A stretch of 64,000 bases of DNA from Heterocephalus glaber. Lineage: Eukaryota > Chordata > Mammalia > Rodentia > Bathyergidae. The notes under the pieces are model-generated. The model had not been told where the DNA came from. It saw only the letters and a program-made list of their open reading frames with translations, and searched no databases. Shown piece by piece: positions 21,875 through 32,367 of this stretch (position 1 is its first letter; every line of letters starts with the position of its first letter). Position numbers and translations under genes: made by a program. Where the stretch lies: assembly GCF_000247695.1 (NCBI RefSeq), contig NW_004624776.1:11405725-11469724 (forward strand). The letters run 5' to 3'.

Positions 21875-22205
21875 TGTTAGTCAGTGTCTATTGCTGTAAC
21901 AAAATGGTTGCGAAAACAACTTAAAGGAAGAAAGGTTTATTTTGGCTCAGTGTTTCAATCCATGGTCACATGGTTCTATTCTTACTGGGCTGTGGAAGAG
22001 CAGAACATCACAGCAGGCAGGATATGATGGAGCAAAGCTGCTCACCTCATGGAGACCAGGAAGGAGAGACAAGAGAGAGGGACTGGGGACAAGATATAAT
22101 CTTCGAGGGCATGTCCTCAACTTGAATACTTCCTCCAACTAGGCCCTGATTCCTAAGTTCCCACTTCCCATTAGCCCATTAAATTGTGAATCCATCAGTG
22201 GATTT
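21875..22205 (-). mobile_element. LTR, ERVL-MaLR-like, antisense, end lost
   Basis: 'tgttagtcagtgtctattgc', 'gaagaaaggtttattttggc', 'agcaaagctgctcacctcat' and 'cttcctccaactaggccctg'. Truncated where another LTR-like start ('tgttatggtttagatctaaa', 22207) begins on the opposite strand. Confidence 0.75.
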
Positions 22206-22206
22206 G

Positions 22207-22440
22207 TTATGGTTTAGATCTAAAATGCCACCAATCTCATGGTTTTTTTTTAAGGTGATTAGCTCATGGACAGTTGGAGAACTGCCCACCAGGGACTGAG
22301 CAGCTGGAGAACCACCCTTTTAGCTCTTCTCCTGCTGCAAACCCACTCTGGAGTGGTGAGGCTCCAGGCTCTTCTGGGCAGGTCAGAAACTGGCAATGAG
22401 GGAAGACATTGAGCCCTTGTCCAAGGTAGTCAAGTTTTAG
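22207..22440 (+). mobile_element. Possible LTR start, sense, unclassified
   Basis: The first 30 bases ('tgttatggtttagatctaaa') match the 5' end of the LTR at 10834. The rest does not follow the usual MaLR order, and it contains one copy of the 80-bp dispersed repeat. Confidence 0.4.
22312..22391 (+). repeat. 80-bp dispersed repeat, copy 1
   Basis: Aligns with 25091-25167, with about five mismatches and one 3-bp gap. Shared blocks include 'gcaaacccactctg', 'gtggtgaggct' and 'ggctcttctggg'. Same orientation, 2.8 kb apart, family unknown. Confidence 0.9.
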
Positions 22441-23424
22441 GCAAGAAGTGACTCATAATTCAAGACCTTCTTTTCCATGGAAATAAAGAAAACATAGCAA
22501 AGCCATGACTTCTTAAAGCACATAAGTCTTTAACCATTATTGTATTTTTTTTTTTTACCATAGACTTGCTTTAAATTTTTCTTCGTTGTGGCTCTAATAT
22601 TTTGCAGTCTTCTTTCCTAAATTAATAAAGTCTATAATTTGCCCTTCTTTATTGGTCACATCTAATTCCTGCTCCAAAATTAATGATTCCCAAACAAAAT
22701 TTACACCACCTGCACATAGTGAATACTTGGATGGCATTTTCATTCATAGGCACCAAAAATACTTTAAATTATAATGTTAATAAATAATAAAAGAATAGTA
22801 CACTCGTCATCCAAATCATCCGTAGGGTCACTCAGGTAAAAGAATAGCCTGGCTCAGAGGATAATGAACTCAAGGATTTCAGCTAAAACAGGGCCACCCT
22901 GGATAATGGCAGAAACACAGCATATAATTGTCCTGTCCTACCAGTTTTGAAATCATGTGATTCTTGATGAATTCTTACAATTTGGAAACATTTTGAGTCA
23001 CTTCAAACTCTGAAACCAAGTGAGGCTTTATTAATATTTTAGGTGGCACCATTTTAACTTTGCATATCCTGTAGTCATTCAAGGTCTTCGGAGCACTACT
23101 GTAGAGCAGAGTCTTTGTAGGTGGTGGAGATTCCATGTTGAACCAATAGAGCCCCACTCCTGACTCTGTTGTCAACAGGGGACTGACAAGAAGCAGACGA
23201 TAGATGTATAAAATGGCATCAGGTAAGCTCTGTGAGCAAAAGTAAAGCAGGGGAAGGGATGAGGAAGATGGAGAGAGGGTGCCATTGTAGACACGAGTCA
23301 GAGGGAGCTATGCACATACTGGAGGGAGAGCACTCTGGGCAGAGGTAGCAAGTAACAGGAGCGTCCTTGACTATTTAGCTATAAAGGACTGATTATGTCA
23401 TTGACATAGAAAGCTTGATTACAC
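22441..23424. other. No recognisable feature
   Basis: AT-rich sequence. A 66-codon minus frame at 22975-23175 has no family signal. Confidence 0.45.
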
Positions 23425-23620
23425 CCACAAATTACGGAATCAGATCCAAGTTCAAACCCAGCTCTACCATCTGGTAACTGTCTTCAAACAAGTAATTTGT
23501 TAATTTTTCCAACTATGACTATCTGTTGAATCAGGATAATAGAAAAACACTTGGCTCATAGGGTTGTGGCAATTATATAAAACGTGATAATGTCCATAAA
23601 ACCCTTATCTCTGTCTCTAA
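23425..23620 (+). mobile_element. MIR, sense
   Basis: 'ggaatcagatccaagttcaa', 'acccagctctaccatctggt', 'caggataatagaaaaacac' and 'ctcatagggttgtggcaatt' follow the MIR order. Confidence 0.75.
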
Positions 23621-23689
23621 CACACAGATGTGTCCAAAATGAGGTGGCTGTCACTATTAGAGCCACACATGACATAACGCCACCCTGTA

Positions 23690-23772
23690 TTCTAGGTGTT
23701 CCCATAACTGAGGCATCATCTAACAACGCATTCTCGGAACACAGCTAAGTGGTTAAATGACACATGACTGTA
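23690..23772. mobile_element. DNA-transposon end (Tigger-like)
   Basis: 'catctaacaacgcattctcg' and the terminal 'gttaaatgacacatgactgt' match the end of a TA-flanked MITE family with CAGTCATGTGTCG-type inverted repeats. Only this end is clear. Confidence 0.55.
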
Positions 23773-24151
23773 TTGTTATTACAATCACTAGGAATAGCAA
23801 GCCCTTTGAAAGTGACTTTTGTGTGGTTGTTGCTGCCAATGCGTGGATCTTGGGCAGAGTACAGGCTTATTTCTGCTGGAAATGCATCCAAAATGTAAAC
23901 AGGCTATGATTAATCAAATACATTGACTCGCCTCCACACGAGCATTGGAGAGGCCTGTGGGCAAGGGAGCAGAGATGAGAGTGGCCCCAGTGTTCACTGG
24001 GGGACTTACTTGCTTTGAGCTTAGGACCTCCCCAGATAGGTTTCCCCAGTGCTGGTGCACAGCAGCCCTAGGCACTGTGTTCATGGCTGGTGTCTTACCA
24101 GCTATCCTACCCAGGTTCATTCAGGTGTTGACCCAGCTGGAGGCTTTCCTC

Positions 24152-24603
24152 TGTTATGGGTTGTTATCTGGATGTTCCCCCAAGCTTCATGCATTCATAG
24201 GTGAGGCTTTTCAGAGGTGGCTGGATTATAGGTGTGTGATTCTGGATTAGGGTGTATGATATTAGTATTAAGGGTATATGGTACTGGATTAGTCCACTAA
24301 ATGGTTTATCATAGTTCTGGGTGTGGAAAATGGGGAGGTGAACCTTGGTCGTAGGTGGCAACACCCAAAAGGCTTGTAGCCTGGATGGAATAAAAGGGAA
24401 AGGGGGGTTTGCTGCTGGCTGCTTCCTGCCTGCCTTGCCATGGACTGTTTATCCTCTGTCATGCCCCTCTGCCATGTTGCCTTGCATTGGAACCAGCTGA
24501 CTACGGATTGAAACCTCTACAAAATGTGAGCTGAAATAAACCCTTTTCCTTTAACTTCAGGTGTTGGGTATTTTGTCCTGCAGTGATAAAAGTAACTCAG
24601 ACA
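24152..24603 (+). mobile_element. Solo LTR, MaLR/ERVL-like, sense
   Basis: Starts 'tgttatgggttgttatctgg', has 'gattagtccactaaatggtt' in the middle, a poly(A) signal 'tgagctgaaataaaccc', and ends 'agtaactcagaca'. Near-TSD 'tcctc'/'ttctc'. Same subfamily as 45061-45526. Confidence 0.78.
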
Positions 24604-24819
24604 TTCTCATAGCTTCTGAATGTCCAAATGCCACAGACCTCTGCCCAGCCTGAGGGGACCAGGGTCAAAAGGTGCAAAGCAGAGAATCAAGTTTGGCAGA
24701 GGAAGTTCTTAGGCTTCCATAAATCTAGAGCTGAAGAATTGATCCTTGAACTGTTCCTGCTAGTGGCTTACCAGCTGTGATACCACTGCCCATCCCCTGC
24801 CTGGCTGTCCCATCCAAAC

Positions 24820-24906
24820 ATGAGCTGGTGAGGGCAGAAACTATTTTCCTGTCTCTCCAGTGCCAGAGCCTAACAGATGCTTAGAAATGGATAAGTGAAT
24901 AAATGA
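24820..24906 (+). mobile_element. L2 3' end, sense
   Basis: 'ggtgagggcagaaactattt', 'cagtgccagagcctaacaga' and 'gaataaatgac' are the L2 terminal blocks. Confidence 0.65.
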
Positions 24907-24949
24907 CTCAGAGGTTACGAAAAGAAGTCACCTTAATAATTATCATTAA

Positions 24950-25090
24950 TATGACCCCATATTCATTTTTTACTTTAAAGTTTCCAGGACCATTTTCATC
25001 GGATTATGACACTTGACTTTCACTCCCAAGGCAGGTGTCATTGCTGTTCTTTTGGGTCAAGCAACTAAAACTCAGAGACCGTATTCATAG
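24950..25090 (-). mobile_element. MIR fragment, antisense
   Basis: 'ttcatcggattatgacactt', 'caaggcaggtgtcattgctg' and 'caactaaaactcagagacc' fit antisense MIR, with high divergence. Confidence 0.45.
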
Positions 25091-25167
25091 CCACCCTTGT
25101 AACTCTTCTCCTGCAAACCCACTCTGAAGTGGTGAGGCTCAAGGCTCTTCTGGGGAGGTCAGAAACT
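25091..25167 (+). repeat. 80-bp dispersed repeat, copy 2
   Basis: Pairs with 22312-22391. It lacks one 'ctg' relative to copy 1. Its flanks are unrelated to those of copy 1, so this is not a tandem duplication. Confidence 0.9.
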
Positions 25168-25254
25168 ATGCATCCTATTGCTCATTAGTTATTCACCTGG
25201 ATTCATAAAGCACTTTCTTTAAACATATCTTGGTAGCAGCCCGAATGAATGGAA

Positions 25255-25372
25255 TGGGCTCAAGTTCTGGAACCACAGCTGATTGGGTTCAAAAATAGCT
25301 TCTATTAGTGTCCAGCAGGATGATCTAGGGTCTGTCAGACACCCTCTCTGGGCCTCAGCTTTGTTGCTGTGG
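25255..25372 (+). mobile_element. MIR, sense
   Basis: 'gggctcaagttctggaacc', 'ctctctgggcctcagctttg' and the middle 'tagggtctgtcagacacc' fit the MIR core. Confidence 0.5.
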
Positions 25373-25379
25373 TCTGGGT

Positions 25380-25793
25380 ATGGTTTGAGTGTGTCTCCAG
25401 AGGTTCGTGTGTTGGAAGATTGGTCCCTAGTGGGCAGCGTTAGGAGGTGATGGGACCTTTATTAGCTGGGGCCTGATGGGAGGTTCAGAGGTCAGTGGGG
25501 CTGCCTCCTTTGGAAGAGATTAATGTATTTTCTGAAGGACCCTGGTTAGATCCTGTGAGAGCAGTTATAAAAAGTGTAACCCTGACCCTAAATCTGTCTC
25601 ATGTCCTGTTTCACCATGTAGTCTCTTCTATAGGCACTGCCACCATGATGCCATCCACCCTGAGAGCCCAAAAAGATGGGGCTGCCCAATCTTGGACTTT
25701 ATGCCTCTGAAACTGTGAGCTAAACAAACCTCTTTTCTTTCTAAAGTACTGTACTGGACATTTTGTTACAGCAACAGAAAATAGATGAAGACA
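25380..25793 (+). mobile_element. Solo LTR, MST-like MaLR, sense
   Basis: 'atggtttgagtgtgtctcca', 'gttaggaggtgatgggacct', 'tgagctaaacaaacctcttt' and 'acattttgttacagcaacag' reproduce the MST/MaLR order. The open frames inside are non-coding. Confidence 0.82.
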
Positions 25794-26436
25794 CAAGGCA
25801 AAGCCAGCACAAGCTCATCTGGCAAGGCCCCGAGAAGTAGACTGCAGCTGCTTGTATTTTAGGTAGGGGGCTGCTAGTCTAACAAGGAGAAAAACACAAA
25901 AGCAAATCATCGTAGTAGGTGTGGAATGTGTGGGAGTGGAGGACGAGCGAAGTTTCTAGAGGAATCATAAGCCAAGCACCTACAGGCAGACCCTGAAGGA
26001 AGAGCTCATCCCTGAAGGAGGCAGTGTGTGTGTTCTGGATTTACTTTCAGTGGCATTAAACAGTTTTACTAATGCCTTTCCAAAGTCGATTTCAAAATTC
26101 CTCGAGTCATTAGAGAGAGTACAAACAGCAGCTTCATGCTTGTGCCGCTGTGCCCACTTTTCGAATTTCTCTGTGCCTTGGATGACTACTTGCACTACAT
26201 TGGGTGCCCAGTCACCTCCTCCCCCCATGGTCCACCTTCCCTTTCTGTTGCACAGCCTTCTTTCTACTGCACCCCAGCCCTTCAGAACTCTGCTCTCTGC
26301 CACTCCTCTGCCATCACCACTCCTCTTACTCCGATCCTGCCAGCCTCCTCCATCAGGCACCTCACTCTGACTTGCTTTTAATATTGTTCTCTTCTCTCTT
26401 CTCTCCACCTCCTTCCTTATCATGACTGCCTATTGA
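25794..26436. other. No recognisable feature; pyrimidine-rich second half
   Basis: The longest open frame of the non-repeat parts (147 codons, minus, 25980-26423) lies here, with overlapping open frames on the plus strand. It reads C/T-rich DNA and shows no family motif. 26026-26180 looks less repetitive than its surroundings. Confidence 0.4.
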
Positions 26437-26540
26437 CTTTTTTTTTAATGAAGTTTATTGGTACATCTTAGGTATACAATACAGTTACATTCATCATTGG
26501 GATCTTGTACCTTTATGTGATGTATCTTGGTTCTTGCCCA
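26437..26540 (-). mobile_element. L1 3' end, antisense, short
   Basis: T-tail, then 'tttattggtacatcttaggt', 'acattcatcattgggatctt' and 'gtaccttta': the reverse complement of the L1 3' end at about 39530-39592. A 100-bp stub, extremely 5'-truncated. Confidence 0.88.
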
Positions 26541-26602
26541 TGGAGTTTTATGCCAGAAATACTTGGCCTGCATGACCATGATCAGTCAAAAGCAGTACTC
26601 CT

Positions 26603-26795
26603 GCCAGGAGGGTGGCCCTGGCCTGTCATCCCAGCTACATGAGAGGCTGAGCCAGGAGAATGGCAGGTTTGAGGCCAGGTTAGGCAACTTAGTGAGAGAC
26701 TATCTCGGAACAGAATAGAAATAGCTGGGGATGTACAGTGCTGGTCTACTATGCACAAGGCCCTGGGTTTAGGCCTCAGTACATCCCCCTTCCTC
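26603..26795 (+). mobile_element. B1-dID SINE, sense
   Basis: 'gcctgtcatcccagctacat', 'ggctgagccaggagaatggc', 'gaggccaggttaggcaactt', then the ID-like part 'agctggggatgtacagtgct' and 'ggccctgggtttaggcctca'. A degenerate TSD ('agcagtactcct'/'agtagcactcct') is visible. Confidence 0.87.
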
Positions 26796-27224
26796 AAAGT
26801 AGCACTCCTTGTTTCCTGCTTGGTAATTGACCCAGGTCCTCACATCTCTTTCTGCCTCAGGTGAATACAGATATACACAGGCATACACAGGTGCATCATA
26901 ACTGCTTACCCAGGGAAGGTTTTCCTATGTGTTTAGGTTTGTGGGTGTGTGTGTAGTGGTACCTAGAGAATTGGAGGTGGGTGGGTCAGATGGAAGGCAG
27001 CATGGTTCCAAAGATGCTTGGAAAACCATGGTGAGAAGAGGACCTTGAATCAGTCTGCTGGGGGGGTGGGGCTGGTGCTCGTAGCAGCCAAAAGGGCCAG
27101 GGAGGGGCTCAGCCTGGGGCAGGGGTCCTGGATGCTGGTTCAGTCCTTCAGACAGGCATGTGGAATGCTAACCTCCTGGTCTCCCACGAGGCTTGTCCTG
27201 CCTGATCTTGGTTTGTAGGCTCAA
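26796..27224. other. No recognisable feature
   Basis: Mixed sequence with GT-rich patches near 26935-26960. No gene signal. Confidence 0.45.
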
Positions 27225-27640
27225 CAGACTTTCTGTAAAAGGCCAGATAGTACCAAGTACTGTGGTGGATCCCTGTGATCCTAGCAAAATTGGAGGCTGA
27301 GGCAGGAGTCTTATAAATTCAAGCCCAACCTGGTCAATTTAGTGACTTAGAGAGACGGTGCCTCAAAATAAAAAATAAAGGTTGAGAATATAGCTCAGTA
27401 TAAAGGCCCTGGATTCAATCCCTAGTTTAAAAAAAAAAATCCAGTTAGTATTTTAGGCTTCTCAGTCATATGGTCTGTATCACAACCACCAGACCCTGCT
27501 GTGTAGGGTAAAAGCAGCCATTGGGGACATGTAAACAAATGGGCCAGGCTGGGTTCTGGGCGAAATGTTTATTTACAAAGTGAGCTATAGTCTGGTTTGA
27601 CCCCAGTTTGCAGGCCCCTGCTCCACTCAATGGTGGCTCT
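27225..27640 (+). mobile_element. hAT-Charlie-type MITE, sense, SINE-interrupted
   Basis: Left end 'gactttctgtaaaaggccag', right of the SINE 'tattttaggcttctcagtc', 'atatggtctgtatcacaacc', 'gtaaaagcagccattgggga' and 'tgtttatttacaaagtgagc'. Same family as the antisense copy at 44120-44490. Confidence 0.78.
27251..27442 (+). mobile_element. B1-dID SINE inside hAT MITE, sense
   Basis: 'tactgtggtggatccctgtg', 'ggaggctgaggcaggagtct', 'caagcccaacctggtcaatt', then 'ttgagaatatagctcagt' and 'ggccctggattcaatcccta'. Flanking 'ccagatagta'/'ccagttagta' is a 9/10 TSD. Confidence 0.87.
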
Positions 27641-27714
27641 GACTCTCCACTCCTCAAACATGCCACTGTACAAGTCCTAGTGACAAGGACAGCAGTAATA
27701 CTACTGCCATGTAC

Positions 27715-27875
27715 TCAGTTCATTCTGGAATAAGCACTTCAAGAAGAGTTTTGTATCTCATTTCATCTCCTCAAGTAACCCAAAGGAAGAGATTGTTGTG
27801 ATTCTCCAGATTCCAGAACAGACTTCAGAGAGGTGAAGGGACTTGCCCAGGGTCATATATCCAGGTGTGGAGGAG
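27715..27875 (-). mobile_element. MIR, antisense
   Basis: 'tgtatctcatttcatctcct', 'caagtaacccaaaggaaga', 'cttcagagaggtgaagggac' and 'ttgcccagggtcatatatcc' are antisense MIR blocks. Confidence 0.78.
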
Positions 27876-29614
27876 CCAAGCAGCCAGGGGCTCACATGGA
27901 CTGACACATCCCATTGCCAGGGCCAGCCCTTCCTGAAAGGATTTTTTTTTTCTGCTAAGAATACACTCAACTACTTATTAATCCGGCATACTGGGCAAAT
28001 TACTTTGGTTTTTTTGTACCTTTGTTTCCTAACTAGCAAATGGGGATAGGAACAGTCTTTACTTTTTACAGGGACTGTGAGCCAAAATGAATGATTATGT
28101 TTCAAGTGTATTGATGACACATAGTGCTCTGTCGGAAGTTGCTGCTGTTATTATTACTATCACTTTAGACAATTTGAAAAATGCAGATTATTCAGAAGAA
28201 AAATTTTAAAGTACAGCTCACTCCCCCATTTGCAGGAAGCTATCTACATTTTTATACATTTCTTTCCAGTCATTTTGTAGCACACATTTTTAATATAGTT
28301 TATCTAGAGTACAAATTTTAGTTCCTATTACGTGCTAATTGTAGAACACAGGTTAAAAAAAAATCACCACTCAAGGAAAACACTTATTTATTTATGTGTA
28401 AATATTTGTGACTGTAATATGATTTTTTATATCTTTACCTTTCATTTTCCCCTGGGAGATGCCACATTCTATAAAACAATGAAAGTAGGGCTCCAAGGAG
28501 TAGAGGGAGGGGCTGGTTATGAGAGAAAGTTCCCGCTCAGGTTACCACTCTGATCTCCTTGTGCGAGGAGGGAGGCAACCACGCTCACTCCTGACTAGAA
28601 AGTTCTATGTACATGATTGGCAGATACTTGCATATCCCTGCAACTTGATGTTCGTTAGTCAGGTCTAGGTTGCAAAATGAAATGTTCCCAAGAGGCGTAT
28701 ACCTTGGTAGTCCAACAGGAAGATTACCTAGCAAGGCCCATAGAAGTTTGGTTTGTGGACCCGGGAATCAGCAAATGGCTATCAGGCTGCGCCCTAAATT
28801 TAGGGCCCGGTTAGCTAAGGAGACCTCTTCTTTAGGGTTGAGTGAGGACAGTCTTCTGCCTGGCACCTGGACTCTTCCAGCCCATGCTGAACTCAGCTGC
28901 CCCACTGCCTGGGGACTCGGGGGCACAGTGGCAGAGAAAATAAGGGCAGGCCCACCTTCCTTGTCCCACATCCTCACTTCCTCAGGGAGTGCCCTGGAGA
29001 AGCCTAGGTGGGGAAGAGGACTCATAGTTCTGGCTCGGCCTGCTTTGACCTGAGGTTTCTGCTGGCTGGCCTTTGGGTTCCTGGCACTCAGCATCATGCC
29101 TAGCATACAGAGGGTGCTCAGTGCATGTCTGTTTTCTCTCTGCATCCTTCCTCGGTTTCTGATTCTCTCTCTGATTCTCTTACAGCAAGGAAGCTCTTTT
29201 CCCCTCTTATTTTGTCCCCAACTCGCTCCCCTCTCTCCCTAGCTCCCTGCTGCCATGACCTTCATAGGGTTGATTCTCTTCTCCATCCTCAAGTGGGCAG
29301 AGTGTAGAACTGAGCTGATGAAAATGACCCCTGGGAAGCAGCCTCCTAGGAGAGGGACTGCTTATGGAGAGCAAGTCAGCAAGGGCAGGTCCGTCAGGGA
29401 AGAGGTTTGCAGCCCAGCCCACCGCGGTCTGTGTGTAGCAGGTGTCAGAGGGGAGAGGTGTAGGCTGCCGCCACCTCTGTGTGCTTGGCCTTGGCTTCCA
29501 ATGTGGGCTGGTGTGTGGCTCGCCCTTCCATGAGCACCCCTGGCCAAACTAGCATGTTTCCTAAATGCGCTATTCTCTCCTGGGTAGGTAGCTTTTATCC
29601 GGAGCTCCTTCAGT
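27876..29614. other. No recognisable feature apart from small L2/MIR-like patch
   Basis: Contains open frames of 125-127 codons on opposite strands (28670-29145) that mirror each other and have no family motif. Near 29076-29125 'catgcctagcatacagaggg' resembles an L2/MIR end. Confidence 0.4.
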
Positions 29615-29619
29615 TTTGC

Positions 29620-29693
29620 GTTTTTCCCCTCCTTGCATGTTAACTCAGGGCCTACGAGGCAAGCACTCCACCACTGAGCTACAGCCTGTGCCC
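29620..29693 (-). mobile_element. ID-like SINE remnant, antisense
   Basis: 'ctcagggcctacgaggcaag' and 'cactccaccactgagctaca' match the reverse complement of ID. Diverged, no clear TSD. Confidence 0.65.
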
Positions 29694-31260
29694 TGCCTTT
29701 TTGATTTTGTATTGGCTTCCTAGCATTTCCCCCGCCCCCTGGGCATTGTTGAGATGGTAACTTTAGCGCTGAAATTTAATTTGATTTTAGAAGAATACTT
29801 AGCAAGATACAAAAGATTGTAATCGAGATGCCATCAGTGTAGTGTTTAATATCTTTTGTCTTCTACTATGACAAGGAAGCATTTTTGAAACTCCCATTGA
29901 CTCCCTGGTATTGGGCTCACATATGTTAGGAAAGATACATAATAAGTGCGCTCTTGTACACATCCCAGTCATTTACAAGTTATTGGAAAGAACGCAGTTC
30001 CTTCTCTTCCTCCTCAAGATGCTTCTTTCTATTTTAAAGGGTTTTTAAAATGTCTTTTTTTCCAGTTGATGAAACTTATTCAGGAGCATTATAAGTGCTG
30101 ATGAAATAAAGGATAGCAAAATAAATAATATATTGTAGATAAGGAGAGTAGAATTCAGTAAAAAGTACTTTTCTGAGAAAACAATAGTTGTCATTTATGG
30201 TCAGTTCTCTTATAAAGCTTGCTTTTAAAACATGGACTTGTTTTAAAGCACTTGATATATTAGGAAACAATTGGAGCATTACATGAATTTTTCCTTTGTC
30301 TATGTTGATCAAATTGCACCCCACTGAATAAAGCTGGGTACAAATACACAACATGCACACACTCACTACCAAATATCTACAACTTACTTAGGTCACCATG
30401 TATGATATCCCAGAAAGTTTTGTTTTGCTATACTTTTCCGCTTAGGAGCTTTTCTATATTAAAAAGAAAACCACTAATTTGATATCCTAATCCTGGTTCA
30501 AAACATCAAAGAGTATTTGAAAGAAAGAAAACATTATCAGTAACTACAGACCTTAAATGGAACTTGTCAAAACCTGCAGAACTGACCTTTAGTCCCAGTG
30601 ACAACTGGCTTAGTGGTTTCCAACATTGCTATAATTTGCACAGCCATGAGTGCAGAGGAAAAAGTCACAAATGAATTTCTAGCAGTGATACAGTAGTTAA
30701 CTGAAGGAGTCTGTATCTTGGATTGGATTTTCAGTTTTGTCATAAACATGTGGCTCCAAGAACCTGCATTTCAAAGGCAGAACACATGCTGCAGGATTGA
30801 AGTCTAGGAAAGATTGCTGCTTACCTGTGATGGTCAGGGTCAAAGCAAGCCAAAGTCAATGAGCCCCACCCACCCACAAAGGTATGAGAACTTTCTGTGT
30901 GATTTTAGAGCACTCTCTGCCATTCACAAGAACCTCCAAGCTGCAACCCTTCCTGGAGCCCTCCACAAACAAACATCAATCTTTTTAAAGCTAAAGTGTC
31001 ACCTTTGTTATGGTATTTATAGATTTCTTAGCTATTTGACAAGTATAACACTGGGGTACAGTTTTTATTGGGTTTTCTCTTTAGTTTTAGTATGATGATG
31101 TTTAGTTTTTCTCCAACCTCATTTTCTCCTATAAGCTCTATGCAGTTTGTTGAGTGATTTTTCAGTGTATGTTGATTTTTAAGAACACATATGTCATAAT
31201 ATAGCAGAACTGACTATATTTGGAAGTGTTTTATCAGTTGCCTTATTTGACCAGGGGTAG
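29694..31260. other. No recognisable feature
   Basis: 1.6 kb of AT-rich DNA with almost no identifiable repeat and only short open frames. Unusually repeat-poor for this window. Confidence 0.45.
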
Positions 31261-31695
31261 TGTGATAGTTAACTGATTGTGTCAGCTTGGCTAAGAAACG
31301 CCCAACTATATTGGATCAGCGTAGTTTTGGTCCCTGGCAAGGATTGTCACCAGAATGGTAAAGAGAAACAAAGCAGGAAGACTCGCTTCTGTTTATTTGG
31401 AGGAGCTCCAGTCTTCACCTTCATCTTGGATATCATTTCCTGGCTTCCAGCGCAGATGCTTCAGCCTCCAGCAGAGACCCTTCAGCTTCCTGATACGGAC
31501 TTGCTCTAAAGTGCAGGACGGTACACTGGGCTCCAGGCCTTTGACTGGATCCTTTGGATCTCCAGCATGTAGACAGACCTTTTGCTCTCTTCCACACCTG
31601 GCTGTGGGTGGCCGATATAAGCCAATCTTGTACATTCTTGTATATTTGTATATCTGGGATTAAATTTGTTTCTCTAATAAGCACTGACTGATACA
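31261..31695 (+). mobile_element. Solo LTR, ERVL-like, sense
   Basis: 'tgtgatagttaactgattgt' and 'gtcagcttggctaagaaacg' at the start, 'gggattaaatttgtttctct' and 'actgactgataca' at the end, the order of MT2/MLT2-like LTRs. The frames inside are non-coding. Confidence 0.72.
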
Positions 31696-31777
31696 AGTGG
31701 TAATCTTACCACATGGCCCTGAGTGATTCATGGAGTGAGGAGAAGTGGTAGGGGAGTTTAAGCCAGTTCCAAGATGT

Positions 31778-31861
31778 TTTTATCTAGTGGTGCTGGGAAT
31801 CAAACCCAGGGATTCTCGTATGCCAGGCGAGTGCTCTGCCACTGAGCTATACCTGCAGTCC
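31778..31861 (-). mobile_element. ID-like SINE, antisense
   Basis: 'ggtgctgggaatcaaaccca', 'gtatgccaggcgagtgctct' and 'gccactgagctatacctgca' are the reverse complement of ID. Confidence 0.82.
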
Positions 31862-31902
31862 CTCAATTCTAAGATTTTGCGGAGCCTTGCACTTATTTAT
31901 TT

Positions 31903-32289
31903 ATCTTTTAAATTAATTTTATTGGTACATTTCAGGTATACAATATAATNNNNNNNNNNNNNNNNNNNNNNNNNNNNNNNNNNNNNNNNNNNNNNNNNNN
32001 NNNNNNNNNNNNNNNNNNNNNNNNNNNNNNNNNNNNNNNNNNNNNNNNNCCCTCCCTATTTACAAAGACTTTCTTTCCGTTTTTCCATTTTCTCACATTA
32101 ATCCCATTCCCTTCTTTCCTTTCCCCTACCCCTCCCACTTCCCCTCCCCTTTGCACATTTTCTTCCTATTTCACATTATCCATTATACCTTTTAGTCCTT
32201 ATTTACACTTTCAGTTTCTCACACTGGAGAAACTATTCGGTATTTACCTGTGTGTCCTATTTCTTTCACTTAAGAGTATGGCCTCAGTA
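31903..32289 (-). mobile_element. 5'-truncated antisense L1 with 16-bp TSD, holding the assembly gap
   Basis: Reverse complement of the L1 3' end: 'ttattggtacatttcaggta', then after the gap the polypyrimidine 3'UTR and 'gaaactattcggtatttacc'. Perfect TSD 'ttgcacttatttattt' at 31887-31902 and 32290-32305. The truncation point corresponds to the end of ORF2. Confidence 0.93.
31950..32049. other. Assembly gap, 100 N
   Basis: Exactly 100 N, the usual placeholder for a gap of unknown size. By comparison with the L1 3' end at about 39450-39570, roughly 100 bp of antisense L1 3'UTR are missing, so the true gap may be close to its nominal size. Confidence 1.
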
Positions 32290-32305
32290 TTGCACTTATT
32301 TATTT

Positions 32306-32355
32306 TCCTTTTTGGGATTTATCTTTTTATTGTGTAAATTTAAGCTATACAACAT
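32306..32355 (-). mobile_element. Old L1M 3' end, antisense, left of full L1
   Basis: 'tctttttattgtgtaaattt' and 'aagctatacaacataattg' match antisense L1M 3' ends. The element resumes at 39603 on the other side of the full-length L1. Confidence 0.65.
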
Positions 32356-32367
32356 AATTGATACACA

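Noticed and set aside
25980..26423. 147-codon minus-strand open frame
   Set aside because: Overlapping plus-strand frames cover the same C/T-rich DNA, no family motif is visible, and no splice or start context supports it. Chance length in low-complexity sequence.
28670..29145. Opposing open frames of about 125 codons
   Set aside because: They mirror one another on the two strands, typical of locally stop-poor GC-richer DNA. No motif.
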